Positions 8,265 through 17,048 of a stretch of DNA of 47,832 bases are shown here, piece by piece (position 1 is the first letter of the stretch; each line of letters opens with the position of its first letter). Source of the DNA: Prevotella sp. UBA1104 (GTDB lineage: Bacteria > Bacteroidota > Bacteroidia > Bacteroidales > Bacteroidaceae); assembly GCA_002314055.1 (NCBI GenBank), contig DCBP01000125.1:42485-90316 (forward strand). The letters are read 5' to 3'. The notes under the pieces are model-generated. The model did not search any database, was not told where the DNA came from, and worked only from the letters and a program-made list of their open reading frames with translations. The position numbers and the translations under genes are program-made.

Positions 8265-8272
8265 CAAAATTA
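8265..8272 (-). promoter_or_regulatory. -7 element for gpx
   Basis: CAAAATTA on the plus strand reads TAATTTTG on the minus strand, matching TAnnTTTG. It is 110 bp upstream of the gpx ATG. No clear -33 element was found. Confidence 0.5.
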
Positions 8273-8322
8273 CTCATTTAAATTGAAAACCGATAACCGA
8301 CGGTGGATAATTTGCGTTTTTT

Positions 8323-9291
8323 TTAGAAACCGAAGTCCATTGTCGCCGCTGTTTTCTCTACAGCCTTCTCCGTTTTGTCGGGCAAATTACAGAAGAAGTC
8401 TATCTTGCCGCCAAGTTTCTTCTCGAGTTCTGAGATGGAGATGGCGTAGCTTTTCGGACTGTCGTCATGGAACACGTTTGTGTGCTCATACCAGAAAGCG
8501 ATACCGGAATACACATTCATGTTTGTACGTTTCCAGACTATTGCTGCATAAAAATATTTCGGTACGATTATATTGTTCTTACGCATCAGAATCTGCGACT
8601 CGCTATCTATCGTTCCACCCTTACAGATAAACAATGTGTCGCTGGAATTAAAACGGTTTCCTTGAACAAAATTGTATATCCAATTTTCCATGTTTATCCA
8701 GAGTCCCTTGTATTTATGCTCGTTACTACTGCCATTGAACACTTTGTATTGCGGCTGCATATTGGTAAGATAAAACGTTTGCTTGTTCACTTCCAAACTA
8801 TACAGTCGGTCGTTTGACGGGCACAGGTGACCATGATCAAAACCTGAATTGTAAATACAGTCCTCACCGTTTGACTTTGTATAATAGTCAGACATGCTCA
8901 AGTTTTGTGTATCAAACGGATATTGCAGTTCTCCGTCTTTTGCATACCAGCGCGAAACGTTTTTCTTACTGTTGCTTTTTGTCAGTATGTAGCAGGTCCA
9001 GCGGTTTGCTTTCAAGTCCTTATCCCACTCCACGCAATAGTTCACGCCATCCTTGTCGAACGACTTGTCGCTTGTTCTATATACTATAAACTTACTGTTG
9101 CCTCCTTGCAGATGTGGAACTTCGATACGTGTGGCTGCCTGGTCGGTATATGCAGTGTTCCTGTTGTCGTTGCGCTCCGTTGCTCCCTCGTTGCCTCCTC
9201 CGTTGTCATCGCTACCACAGGCAACAAGTAGTACGGCAAAAAGCAAACTGCAAATGGGTGTACCGACCAATCTGTTTCTTAAGATATTCAT
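8323..9291 (-). CDS. DNA/RNA non-specific endonuclease (NUC1 family) lipoprotein
   Basis: A 322-residue protein starting at the ATG at 9291. The frame extends 28 codons upstream, but only this start gives a proper lipoprotein signal (LFAVLLVAC, Cys25). After a Gly/Asn/Asp-rich linker comes a beta-beta-alpha-metal nuclease domain. DHGHLCPSNDR (152-162) is the family DRGH-type active site, with His155 the expected general base; YLTNMQPQ and the following N..W segment supply the metal-binding Asn. Family members cut DNA and RNA without sequence specificity using Mg2+. The lipobox puts it on a membrane facing outward or in the periplasm, so a role in degrading extracellular nucleic acid is likely (inference). 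It lies downstream of rpmE beyond a terminator. No consensus promoter is visible. Confidence 0.92.
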   Translation of the reverse strand: MNILRNRLVGTPICSLLFAVLLVACGSDDNGGGNEGATERNDNRNTAYTDQAATRIEVPHLQGGNSKFIVYRTSDKSFDKDGVNYCVEWDKDLKANRWTCYILTKSNSKKNVSRWYAKDGELQYPFDTQNLSMSDYYTKSNGEDCIYNSGFDHGHLCPSNDRLYSLEVNKQTFYLTNMQPQYKVFNGSSNEHKYKGLWINMENWIYNFVQGNRFNSSDTLFICKGGTIDSESQILMRKNNIIVPKYFYAAIVWKRTNMNVYSGIAFWYEHTNVFHDDSPKSYAISISELEKKLGGKIDFFCNLPDKTEKAVEKTAATMDFGF

Positions 9292-9333
9292 TTTTGATAT
9301 TGTTTTCCTCTTTATAAAAACATATAAAACACA

Positions 9334-9379
9334 AAAAGTGTGTTCATGCGCATATGCAACTACGCTTGAACACACTTTT
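9334..9379 (-). terminator. Terminator of rpmE
   Basis: 13-bp arms (9334-9346 AAAAGTGTGTTCA with 9367-9379) around a 20-nt loop. Read on the minus strand the stem ends in a T run. It is 32 bp beyond the rpmE stop. Confidence 0.8.
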
Positions 9380-9410
9380 ATTCTTTCCTTAAATATATAA
9401 TGTGTATATA

Positions 9411-9662
9411 TTATTTGCGGGCTTTTCCATAGCGGCTCATGAACTTGTCCACACGACCTGCGGAGTCAACGAGCTTGCTCTTACCTGTATAGAACGGGTG
9501 AGATGTGCTTGAGATTTCGACCTTTACCACTGGGTAAGTCTCGCCTTCAAATTCTACTGTATCTGTTGTCTTGCATGTAGAACGTGTAAGGAACATATCG
9601 CCGTTGGACATATCCTTGAATACGACGGGGCGATAGTTTTCTGGATGGATACCTTTTTTCAT
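9411..9662 (-). CDS. rpmE: 50S ribosomal protein L31 type B
   Basis: An 83-residue protein with the complete L31B pattern: MKKGIHPENYRPVVF, a Thr/Ser-rich central part, EISSTSHPFYTGKS, and VDKFMSRYGK near the end. It lacks the zinc-binding CxxC of the type A form, as expected for type B, which in many bacteria is the zinc-independent version. It binds the large ribosomal subunit at the central protuberance. It is monocistronic, with its own promoter (9723-9753) and terminator (9334-9379). Confidence 0.97.
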   Translation of the reverse strand: MKKGIHPENYRPVVFKDMSNGDMFLTRSTCKTTDTVEFEGETYPVVKVEISSTSHPFYTGKSKLVDSAGRVDKFMSRYGKARK

Positions 9663-9722
9663 TTTAATCTAAATTGTTTATTTATTGTTTATAAAATTAT
9701 GATGCTTTTCAGCATTTGGCTG

Positions 9723-9753
9723 CAAAGGTAAGGATTTTTTCTGGAATGGGCAA
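9723..9753 (-). promoter_or_regulatory. Promoter of rpmE
   Basis: CAAAGGTA at 9723-9730 reads TACCTTTG on the minus strand (-7 consensus). CAA at 9751-9753 gives TTG with a 20-bp spacer. Confidence 0.75.
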
Positions 9754-9819
9754 GGGTTTGGGGAGTTTTTTTTTGATTTTAAGGAGGATATTGGGAGTTG
9801 TGGCATGAAGGATTTTTGT

Positions 9820-9896
9820 GGGATTACTGGGAGTTCTGAGAGAACTATATTGTCGCTCCATACAATTACAGTTCTCTCAGAACTCCCAGTAATCCC
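9820..9896. repeat. 27-bp perfect inverted repeat
   Basis: Arm 9820-9846 (GGGATTACTGGGAGTTCTGA then GAGAACT) is perfectly complementary to 9870-9896 across 23 nt. The loop holds a further ATTGT/ACAAT pair. It lies 21 bp downstream of the stop of the 9918-10484 gene. No T run follows on the minus strand, so it is not a standard terminator. It may be a mobile or REP-like element or an mRNA 3'-end stabiliser. Confidence 0.85.
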
Positions 9897-9917
9897 ATAA
9901 AATGCCACACAAAAGAA

Positions 9918-10484
9918 CTATCTTTTCCCATTATTCTGCCGATAGGCTATCCTTGCTCTCGTCATCTCTTCCCTAATTCCTCCTTTTTCCAAGAATTCAT
10001 GCTTTTGCCGTTCTATCAGTTTTGCCAATAATACATCCGTCTGATGTATCAGTACAATGGCAATATTGGCTATCGTTTCTGCACTTCTTGTCTTTATCTT
10101 CTCTGTAAAATCCTTTGGATTTGTATGTCTTTTACAGTATTCACGTGTTTGAACTGTCCTTTTATCGGATATTGCCCATTGCTCCAATCCATTCTGCCTA
10201 AGATAGTCCTCATAATCCAGCAACAGTTCCTGCAAACTTGCCTTTGCAACGTTTGTAAGTTTCAGTTCTGTTTCTTTTGAGGTTGTTGCCGCTGCACTAC
10301 CTTCAGCAATATTTTGTCTACCGCTTCTTGCAGCTTGTATCATTTGGTCTATGGTGCGGTCTTTTGCTGAGAAGAATGTGTTTGCAAAGTAATGAGTGAT
10401 GTCGTAAATACAAGTTGCCTTCTGAAAGGATATCAAATTTCTGTAATTTCCTTTCTGTAGAATAAAATCCATATTGCCTTCCAT
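9918..10484 (-). CDS. Four-helix-bundle protein with suffix domain (S23/IVP family)
   Basis: A 188-residue soluble helical protein. The core, roughly residues 20-105, matches the four-helix bundle (S23/intervening-sequence-protein) family: DRTIDQMIQAARSGRQNIAEG, KETELKLTNVAKASLQE and DYEDYLRQ. The C terminal ~80 residues (ETIANIAIVLIHQTDVLL, EKGGIREEMTRARIAYR) match the suffix extension seen in Bacteroidetes members. Relatives are sometimes encoded inside 23S rRNA intervening sequences, but no rRNA is present here. Biochemical role unknown. The ATG at 10484 is used; M5 (10472) is an alternative. A hairpin (9820-9896) follows the gene. Confidence 0.85.
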   Translation of the reverse strand: MEGNMDFILQKGNYRNLISFQKATCIYDITHYFANTFFSAKDRTIDQMIQAARSGRQNIAEGSAAATTSKETELKLTNVAKASLQELLLDYEDYLRQNGLEQWAISDKRTVQTREYCKRHTNPKDFTEKIKTRSAETIANIAIVLIHQTDVLLAKLIERQKHEFLEKGGIREEMTRARIAYRQNNGKR

Positions 10485-10521
10485 AATATATATCTTGTGT
10501 GTAGATTTAAGAGAGAAAGAA

Positions 10522-10553
10522 AAATCCCATCATCGAAAGGGATGATGGGATTT
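10522..10553 (-). terminator. Terminator of the TonB receptor operon
   Basis: AAATCCCATCATC (10522-10534) pairs with 10541-10553 around a short loop. On the minus strand the stem is followed by a T run. It is 15 bp beyond the stop of the last operon gene. Confidence 0.85.
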
Positions 10554-10567
10554 ACTTTATTGATTGT

Positions 10568-11983
10568 TTATTTTATAACCACATTCTTAATTTCCCAAGT
10601 TGGAGCATAAGAAGTATTACTTGTATACTTGAAAGCAATATAAACATTTGACTTTCCCGCAAAAGCTTTCATACTTGCCTTGCTCGAGACAATAGTCCAA
10701 CTATCAGTTGTTGGCCAACCTTCAACAGTAAGTTCTGTCCACTTTGCTTTTGTTACATCACCAGAGAAGTCTGTACTTACAAGGACATTAACATAGTCAG
10801 CCCTATTTTGGCTCTTTAAATGATTTAGTGCTTGATCAAATGTAAGAGTAGCATCCTTAACTTTGCTAAGATCAAGTTTTCCACTAACCAACCAACTCTC
10901 CGAAGCCTTCGCACTACCAGCGAACGCAGAAGCCTTCATGTATTTATAATCGTCATGCTTCCAAACATAAGTCAGTCCATCAGAAAGAGTTACATCTTTT
11001 ATCGTAAATGTACCAATACCAGAGGCAAAAGATTCATTGAGGATTTCCGAACCAGAAGGAGTATCACCTCCAGCACTGCCACTAGGCTTTGCTCCAAACT
11101 CTTTATCTCCAACTTTTGCATAAGTAACACTCTTAATACCTACAGCACCAAAATATTTTTCGATATTACCATAGAGAAGGACTTCCTTCTTGTAGTTTGA
11201 AGCATTGGCTTTCAAATTTAGACCTTCACGAACTTTACCAGAAGGCAACTGGACAGGAAGGCAATTGTTAACGTCTTTCTCATCTACAGATGCAGCAACA
11301 AGAATATTTGTCTCCGATGTAAAGTTTGAAGCATCAAATGATGCTGATGATAGAGCCTTATCATTTACGCATCCTACAATATATGCTTTTACAAATACAT
11401 TTGTAGCAGTCCCTTTGGCTATAGCTTCTTTTGCCGTATAAGGCTTTTCCTCTGTTCCGTCATTATCGCCAGTTGCAGGTTGGTCTGACCCTCCGCCATT
11501 TCCGTTTATAGAAACTACATAGTTTCCTGTAGTGAACTCCTTAGTGCCATTGTATGTTACAAGCTTACCGCAGATAACAACCTCATCTCCTGCTTTTAGA
11601 GCATCCTCACCTGAGAACTTTGTTCTGTTTGGTCCTGCATAGCCATTGAATACATAGAACTGGTTGGTCTCTGTACCATCGTCAGAAATATAATACTTCA
11701 AACTACCGTAGCTTGCATCGTAGCTACCAGATACAACAGAAACGACTTTACCCTTTACATATACTTCAGTATTCTCATCACCACCGTTCTCTATGTATTT
11801 CAGTGCGCCGGCAACATTAAAAGGATCTGACTGTGTTCCTGTTCCTGCAGGCTCTGCTGCCGGTGTATCAGGATTATCTCCCGGAATCTCATAAGGTGCC
11901 GGAACATCCTCGCAGCTTGTGAGCGAGGTGAATGAGAATGTGAGGGCTGCAATTGCCATCACTGAATATAATATCTTTTTCAT
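10568..11983 (-). CDS. Lipoprotein with OB-fold (DUF6359-like) domains and choice-of-anchor J-like C-terminal domain
   Basis: A 471-residue lipoprotein (signal SFTSLTSC, Cys24). After a Pro/Asp-rich linker, residues ~50-155 form an OB-like domain (DPFNVAGALKYI, VYVKGKVVSV, YYISDDG, FSGEDALKAGDEVVICGKL). A second copy is at ~175-290 (KPYTAKEAIAKGTATNVFVK, YGNIEKYFGAVGIKSV). Residues ~315-471 form a beta-sandwich like choice-of-anchor J or DUF5017 modules (ESWLVSGKLDLSKVKDATLTFDQ, YIAFKYTS, WEIKNVVI). OB folds of this kind accompany extracellular nucleases in several phyla, but no nuclease domain is fused here. It is the last gene of the operon, 37 bp after the DUF5689 gene. Ligand unknown; nucleic-acid or glycan binding is possible. 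Confidence 0.85.
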   Translation of the reverse strand: MKKILYSVMAIAALTFSFTSLTSCEDVPAPYEIPGDNPDTPAAEPAGTGTQSDPFNVAGALKYIENGGDENTEVYVKGKVVSVVSGSYDASYGSLKYYISDDGTETNQFYVFNGYAGPNRTKFSGEDALKAGDEVVICGKLVTYNGTKEFTTGNYVVSINGNGGGSDQPATGDNDGTEEKPYTAKEAIAKGTATNVFVKAYIVGCVNDKALSSASFDASNFTSETNILVAASVDEKDVNNCLPVQLPSGKVREGLNLKANASNYKKEVLLYGNIEKYFGAVGIKSVTYAKVGDKEFGAKPSGSAGGDTPSGSEILNESFASGIGTFTIKDVTLSDGLTYVWKHDDYKYMKASAFAGSAKASESWLVSGKLDLSKVKDATLTFDQALNHLKSQNRADYVNVLVSTDFSGDVTKAKWTELTVEGWPTTDSWTIVSSKASMKAFAGKSNVYIAFKYTSNTSYAPTWEIKNVVIK

Positions 11984-12020
11984 AAATTATTCTTTTACGT
12001 TTTTATTGTTATTCTATTTA

Positions 12021-12950
12021 TTACTTGATTTTGTCTTCGCCAGTCATGATGTCGATATCACCCTCGCTGCGAAGAAGTATCTGCCAGGTGTAGCCGTAAC
12101 GAGAAGGGTTTGTGGCATAAACAGTGAAGATACCAGTCAGATTAATTTTGCCTGTTGGCATTGCCTTGGCGGCGAAGTCGGCGTATGAGCTACTGCGCAC
12201 TACCATCAGCGACTGAGCCTTACCGTTGATTTTTACCGTGCGGCTCACTCCGTTTCCGGCATCCTTGTCAGCATCTGGCGCCCAAGCGAGCTTACCGTCT
12301 GCCTTATCCATCTCAACGTTCTTCAAAGTCATCAGTTTGCCGCGGTGCGACTTTATATAAGCCTCATCCTTCAACTTTGTTACGTCAAACTCCTCCGGCT
12401 CAACCTTCGATGCATCGGCTGTGCCGAGAATCTTGAAATGCTCATTCCAAGTATTGAAACTCATACGGCTCGGGAAAGTCCTGCCGCTGGTGTTTGTATA
12501 AGGAGTACCAATCTGAACATTGTTTCCATAGATACCGATATAGAGTCCTTTAAGATTAACGAGAATCTCCTGACCTACAGGCAGTAAACCATAGAGACCG
12601 CCTTTGGATATGCAGATAAGGATACCCTCGCCGCTTTCATCCTCAACGGCAACTTCGTTGTAAATATTGCTCGCAATGTCGTTTCCGGTTACGCGCACCT
12701 TCAACTGCCAGTCTTCAGTGATACGTATAGTATCGTTGGCAACAGAGGCAGCAAGCTTGTTAACGGTCTGAGCCTTCAAGTCCTTGATAGAAATAATCTT
12801 GCTGGCATCCTCCTGAATGTTGTTGTTTCCGTAAGGAGCAGTGGTAGAGCCATTAGTAGGGTCGCTCCAGTCATCATCCATACAAGATGTGGCAACACCG
12901 CTGAGCAGCATAGCCGCAACAATGAATTTTATATATTTAGCTATTTTCAT
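12021..12950 (-). CDS. DUF5689 domain lipoprotein
   Basis: A 309-residue lipoprotein (signal AAMLLSGVATSC, Cys23). The mature protein fits the Bacteroidetes DUF5689 family: an N-terminal ISIKDLKAQT region, a beta-barrel-like RVTGNDIASNIYNEVAVEDESGEG... segment resembling an OB fold, and a C-terminal half with SHRGKLMTLKNVEM, FAAKAMPTGKINLTGIFTVY and a final WQILLRSEGDID strand. It lies between a TonB-dependent receptor (14 bp upstream) and the OB-fold lipoprotein, so it probably acts with the receptor at the outer membrane, perhaps as a SusD-like surface component. That role is inferred from gene order. No catalytic motif is evident. Confidence 0.88.
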   Translation of the reverse strand: MKIAKYIKFIVAAMLLSGVATSCMDDDWSDPTNGSTTAPYGNNNIQEDASKIISIKDLKAQTVNKLAASVANDTIRITEDWQLKVRVTGNDIASNIYNEVAVEDESGEGILICISKGGLYGLLPVGQEILVNLKGLYIGIYGNNVQIGTPYTNTSGRTFPSRMSFNTWNEHFKILGTADASKVEPEEFDVTKLKDEAYIKSHRGKLMTLKNVEMDKADGKLAWAPDADKDAGNGVSRTVKINGKAQSLMVVRSSSYADFAAKAMPTGKINLTGIFTVYATNPSRYGYTWQILLRSEGDIDIMTGEDKIK

Positions 12951-12964
12951 TTCTTGAGAGTTTT

Positions 12965-15544
12965 TTAGAATTTGTATGCGATGTTCAACATTCCGTTAGT
13001 GCCGTAGGCATAGAACTTCATTGGGTTCTTCGAGAACTTGTATGCACGTGATGTTGCTGTTCCGTCAGCCTTTGGAGTACTGTAGTCACTTCGGCTCTGC
13101 TCGTATCCGCCAGTAACGATATTCGTATTGTTCAGGATATTCGTTACAGACAGGTTGATAGACAGCGAACCATGCTTCAGATAGATGCTTCTACCGATAG
13201 AACCGTCGATCATGAATCCGCCGTGTCCCTTTGCCTGAGCCAAGTTGCTGCGGATTGGTTCGTTGTTGAGGATATCACCGCGCACCTTGCAAGAAGTCTG
13301 GTAACGGTAGTTTGGAGAGTACGACAGATAGATGCGGTCGTAGTAGTTGGCATTAAGGTCAACAAACCAGCCACCACTGTGGTAGCTCAGTCCGAGACTT
13401 GCCGCTGTGAGCGGAGTACCGCTCTCGCGCATACCTTTATTATATATATGGTCCTCAACGAGACCTTCGGCAACATCGCCATAAACAGTTGCGTCTTGCG
13501 ACTTCATATACTCCAGCTTACCGTCGTTCATGATTTTCGCATCGCTAATCTGTCCGATAAGTTTGATGTCGAATGCACTTGTAACCTTAAACTTCAGTCC
13601 TGCCTCAACACCATAATAAGACTTGTTCATGTCTGAGATAGACACGTAAGTAAATGAGTTGATGTCGTCCATATAGAAGTTCTGCCAGTCGGTAGCATTC
13701 GTTACGCGACTATAATAAGCGTTGATATTGGCGTGCAACCAAGAGTTCTGCAACTGGTAGCCCACCTCTGCGTTGAACACACGCTCATTCTTCAGGTTGC
13801 GGATAAAGTCGTTGTTGATTTCAGGAGAGATAAACGCAGCCTTAGCCTGCGGAGCCCTGTGCTCATAACCGAGACCGAGAGTAAAGGTATTTCCTCTGCC
13901 AAGGTTCACGTTGGCACCGAACTTAAATCCTCCGTCGATAAACTGTGCCGTATGGCTCTTGCCGTAAGAATTGTTCTTTGCAAGACCGTTGCGCATCTTA
14001 CCTTCGCGCTGCATGGCAGTATAGCCCAACTTGGCGGCAACCATATAATGCAGGTTGCCGAAGTTCTCGGCATAGCTTGTCCAGAGTTTGCCGTTGTTGA
14101 CAAAGAGGTTATAGTTGTATCCGAACTTGTCGTCTTCCTTAACGATACCGTTAGGATTGTTCAAGTCATACTGCACCTCGTCAGCATCCGGAGCATAAGT
14201 GCCGATGGCATAAGTGTTCACGTTGTGGAACTGTGTAGCACCGAGCAAGTCCTCCATCGTCTGATAGTGCATGCCCTTGTTTGTAGCACCGATGATACCG
14301 ATGTTCCAAGTCTTGTCCTTGTCAATCTGCTTGTTGAAAGTAGACGAAAGGGCAATGTTCAAGGCGTTGTTGTGTTTTGCCTGGATATAATACATGGCAT
14401 CCTGTCCCTGAGCTGCAGCCTGCTTGTTGCAGTAGTACAGGCGATCCCAGTCAATCTGGCGGTTTGCCTTTGCGCCAGACCAGTAGTCGTAAGCCTCCTG
14501 CCAATTAGCGAGAGCCGCTGAGTTACGGTAAGAAGTATTTGTTTCATCCCAGATGTCATAATAGCTACTTGGCATATTCTTCCAGTAGTTAGGATGAGGG
14601 TTGTCGGCATTGTTGTAGTTCAGCTTCGTGCTCTTGTACATACTGTATCTGCCGAGCACGGAAGTTGTCAGCTTGTCGTTGTCAGAAATCTTCCAGTCCC
14701 ATGTAAGGAGAGCCGTCGGTGCAAAGTCGTTCACGATGCGCGAGTTGCGCTTCTTGCCGTTCTGATAGCCCCAGTAAGGATTGTAGTACCTGTCGTTAGC
14801 CATCCAGTACATCTCGTCGGTACCTGCGCCCTGAGATGCACGCTCCGTAGGGTTACCCCATGTAGTGAGCGAGAGCGAATGAGTGCCGTCGCCGAAAACC
14901 TTCTGCACACCGAGGAAGTAAGACAGAGAGTTATAGAATGTTCCCTCTACGTATCCCTCGTTAGCCCAGCGGTATGTAACGTTTCCGGAGAAAGCCCATC
15001 CACGGTTGCTCAGTCCGGTGTTGAAGGTGTACATGCCGCGCAGGGTATAGCTGCGGTTAGCACCGGTAAGAGTAATGCGGTGTCCTGCCGGCATTGATGC
15101 CGGACGGAAATTGTAGTTGTTTGAGCCAGCCATTCCCGGCATTGCAAAATTGTTCGACTCGAACGGCAGTGCGAATTCCTGATTCTTTGTCTGCTGGTTC
15201 AGTCCGCCGACATTAGAGAAGCGGAACTGTCCCGTCTCCATATCATTCATTGGAATACCGTTGACGTAAACGTCGTTGTACTTCTGGTCGAACGCACGGT
15301 AGCGGAAGCGTACCGGCGAGAAGAGGTAGCCCACCTCACTTGCATAAATGTTGTTGTTGGAGTTGACGATAGTCACATTCTGCGACATGTCGTCATCCTC
15401 TCCGAGCTGTGCCTCAGTGAACGTGAAAGCCGACTCCGAGAGAGCCGCATTTCGCTGTCCGATAGAATCTGTGGGATTCTGAGCCTGAGCCAAAGAAGCG
15501 GAGCATAACGCCATCACGGCTAATTTCAGATTCTTTTGCTTCAT
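12965..15544 (-). CDS. TonB-dependent outer-membrane receptor
   Basis: An 859-residue protein with a signal peptide (first ~21 residues, ending AQAQ). Residues ~55-130 look like a shortened plug (YNDVYVNGIPMNDMETGQF, FRFSNVGGLNQ). The rest alternates amphipathic strands rich in Tyr/Asn/Trp and ends with the aromatic C terminus (NIAYKF) typical of outer-membrane barrels. The N-terminal carboxypeptidase-like domain of SusC-type receptors is absent. I see no obvious TonB box, so energy coupling is assumed from the family. It heads an operon with two lipoproteins (DUF5689 and OB-fold). Its promoter is at 15569-15600, back to back with that of a secreted nuclease operon. Substrate not established. 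Confidence 0.9.
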   Translation of the reverse strand: MKQKNLKLAVMALCSASLAQAQNPTDSIGQRNAALSESAFTFTEAQLGEDDDMSQNVTIVNSNNNIYASEVGYLFSPVRFRYRAFDQKYNDVYVNGIPMNDMETGQFRFSNVGGLNQQTKNQEFALPFESNNFAMPGMAGSNNYNFRPASMPAGHRITLTGANRSYTLRGMYTFNTGLSNRGWAFSGNVTYRWANEGYVEGTFYNSLSYFLGVQKVFGDGTHSLSLTTWGNPTERASQGAGTDEMYWMANDRYYNPYWGYQNGKKRNSRIVNDFAPTALLTWDWKISDNDKLTTSVLGRYSMYKSTKLNYNNADNPHPNYWKNMPSSYYDIWDETNTSYRNSAALANWQEAYDYWSGAKANRQIDWDRLYYCNKQAAAQGQDAMYYIQAKHNNALNIALSSTFNKQIDKDKTWNIGIIGATNKGMHYQTMEDLLGATQFHNVNTYAIGTYAPDADEVQYDLNNPNGIVKEDDKFGYNYNLFVNNGKLWTSYAENFGNLHYMVAAKLGYTAMQREGKMRNGLAKNNSYGKSHTAQFIDGGFKFGANVNLGRGNTFTLGLGYEHRAPQAKAAFISPEINNDFIRNLKNERVFNAEVGYQLQNSWLHANINAYYSRVTNATDWQNFYMDDINSFTYVSISDMNKSYYGVEAGLKFKVTSAFDIKLIGQISDAKIMNDGKLEYMKSQDATVYGDVAEGLVEDHIYNKGMRESGTPLTAASLGLSYHSGGWFVDLNANYYDRIYLSYSPNYRYQTSCKVRGDILNNEPIRSNLAQAKGHGGFMIDGSIGRSIYLKHGSLSINLSVTNILNNTNIVTGGYEQSRSDYSTPKADGTATSRAYKFSKNPMKFYAYGTNGMLNIAYKF

Positions 15545-15568
15545 AAATCAGTGTTAAATTAAGTCCGA

Positions 15569-15600
15569 CAAAGATAAGCTTTTTATGAATATCCAACAAA
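15569..15600 (-). promoter_or_regulatory. Promoter of the TonB receptor operon
   Basis: CAAAGATA at 15569-15576 gives TATCTTTG on the minus strand. CAAA at 15597-15600 gives TTTG with a 20-bp spacer. The -7 box is 24 bp upstream of the ATG. Confidence 0.75.
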
Positions 15601-15715
15601 TATTATGACTAAATAATTCCCCTTCTTGTCATTGATATTACAATTTTAACGTGTTTGTAACCAAAAAGCAGTGATTTATATGATGTAAAATTATAATAAA
15701 ATGAAATTTAATTCT

Positions 15716-15723
15716 TACCTTTG
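15716..15723 (+). promoter_or_regulatory. -7 element of the nuclease-UDG-udk operon
   Basis: TACCTTTG matches TAnnTTTG exactly and lies 57 bp before the ATG at 15781. No clear -33 element. It is divergent from the TonB operon promoter about 140 bp away. Confidence 0.6.
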
Positions 15724-15780
15724 CCCCGATACGAGAAAAAAACATTGTTTACATGGAAAAACAATAATATATATATAATA

Positions 15781-16830
15781 ATGAAAAATTTAAAAATCTT
15801 TTTAGTTCTTGCCCTGTGTCTTGTCTCGCTCGGCAGTATGGCACAGAAGAAGTATTCATGTTATGCCGTGGGGTTCTACAATCAGGAGAATCTTTTCGAC
15901 ACCTGTCATGACGAGGGGAAACGCGACTACGATTTCCTTCCTAACGGCTCTTACCGCTGGAATGGAATGAAGTACACCCACAAACTTCACAATATGGCGC
16001 GCGCCCTTGCCGATATGGGCACCGACAAGTTGCCGGGCGTGGGCTGCGCCATTATCGGACTGAGCGAGGTGGAGAACCACAAGGTGCTCGATGACCTTAC
16101 GGCTCAGGAACCTCTGAAGGCTCGCGGATATAAATATGTGCACATCGAGGGGCCAGACCGCCGCGGTATCGACTGCGCACTGCTCTATAACCCGGCACTC
16201 TTCAGCGTGCGCAATGCCAAACTCGTGCCTTACGTGCAGGAGTTGAAGAAAGACAGTGCGTTCCTCACCCGCGGATTTCTAACCGTCAGCGGTACGCTTG
16301 CCGGCGAGCACGTAGCTTTCGTAGTTTGCCACTGGCCGAGCCGCGCTGCAACTTCCTTCTATCGCGAGTCGGGAGGCAGACAGGTAAGGGCGCTGAAGGA
16401 CTCTCTGCTCCGCGACGACCCGAAAGTTAAGGTGTTTGTCATGGGCGATATGAACGACGACCCAACGAACAAGAGTATGACGGAGGCCCTCGGTTGCAAA
16501 CCTGAGATCAACGAGGTTGGCAAGGATAATATGTACAACCCGTTCTATAACATTCTCGCAAAGGAAGGACAGGGCACTCTGTTCTATTCTGGCTCATGGA
16601 ACCTGTTCGACCAGATTGTTATGACTCCTAACCTTCTGAACAAGAACGGCAAGAAGGATTTCTCTACTCTCAAATTCTTCAAGAACCAGATTTTCCATCG
16701 CGACTATCTTATTCAGAACGAGGGCAAATACAAGGGGGCGCCTAAGCGTACTCATGCCGGTGGCTCTTGGCTCGACGGATATAGCGACCACTTGCCGGTT
16801 GTGGTGTATCTGGTAAAGGAAGCGAAATAA
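15781..16830 (+). CDS. Secreted endonuclease/exonuclease/phosphatase (EEP) family protein
   Basis: A 349-residue protein. The ATG at 15781 is chosen because it opens directly with a signal peptide (FLVLALCLVSLGSMAQ); an upstream in-frame extension would run through the promoter. EEP motifs are all present: NQENLFD (~34-40), the metal-binding Glu in SEVEN (95-99), HWPSR (184-188), GDMND (222-226), and the terminal catalytic SDH (335-337, GYSDHLPVV). The fold is a DNase I-like Mg2+-dependent phosphodiesterase or phosphatase. With a signal peptide it acts outside the cytoplasm, and a nuclease role is the most likely of several possibilities. It is first in an operon with a UDG-family gene and udk and is divergent from a TonB receptor operon. 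Confidence 0.92.
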   Translation: MKNLKIFLVLALCLVSLGSMAQKKYSCYAVGFYNQENLFDTCHDEGKRDYDFLPNGSYRWNGMKYTHKLHNMARALADMGTDKLPGVGCAIIGLSEVENHKVLDDLTAQEPLKARGYKYVHIEGPDRRGIDCALLYNPALFSVRNAKLVPYVQELKKDSAFLTRGFLTVSGTLAGEHVAFVVCHWPSRAATSFYRESGGRQVRALKDSLLRDDPKVKVFVMGDMNDDPTNKSMTEALGCKPEINEVGKDNMYNPFYNILAKEGQGTLFYSGSWNLFDQIVMTPNLLNKNGKKDFSTLKFFKNQIFHRDYLIQNEGKYKGAPKRTHAGGSWLDGYSDHLPVVVYLVKEAK

Positions 16831-16840
16831 AAAAACTAGA

Positions 16841-17048
16841 AACCCACCCTGGCCCTCCCGAAGGGAGGGAAAGAAGAAAAGAGGAAGAAAGTTACTATTG
16901 TTTTAAATATAATAAATTATTCATGAAAAAATATAACGAATTACAAAACAAAGGTAAATCCATTCCCTCCCTTAGGGAGGGCCAGGGTGGGTTCTTACAA
17001 AACAAAGGTAATTCCATTCCCTCCCTTAGGGAGGGCCAGGGTGGGTTC
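16841..17048. repeat. CCCTCCC/GGGAGGG element: one inverted copy and a 54-bp tandem duplication
   Basis: ACCCACCCTGGCCCTCCC at 16842-16859 is the inverse of a motif present twice on the plus strand inside a 54-bp direct repeat (units starting 16941 and 16995: TTACAAAACAAAGGTAA, then CCCTCCCTTAGGGAGGG, then CCAGGGTGGGTTCTT). Each unit contains its own CCCTCCCTTAGGGAGGG palindrome. The duplication lies within the 5' coding region of the next gene. Confidence 0.85.

Noticed and set aside
8055..8630. 191-codon plus-strand ORF spanning the gpx 5' end and the nuclease 3' end
   Set aside because: It overlaps two well-supported minus-strand genes and has a low-complexity Ser/Leu/Phe composition.
9678..9908. 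76-codon minus-strand ORF
   Set aside because: It covers the rpmE promoter and the 27-bp inverted repeat, and has no family resemblance.
15721..15780. Extended start of the EEP protein
   Set aside because: It begins within the predicted -7 element. The ATG at 15781 gives a proper signal peptide.
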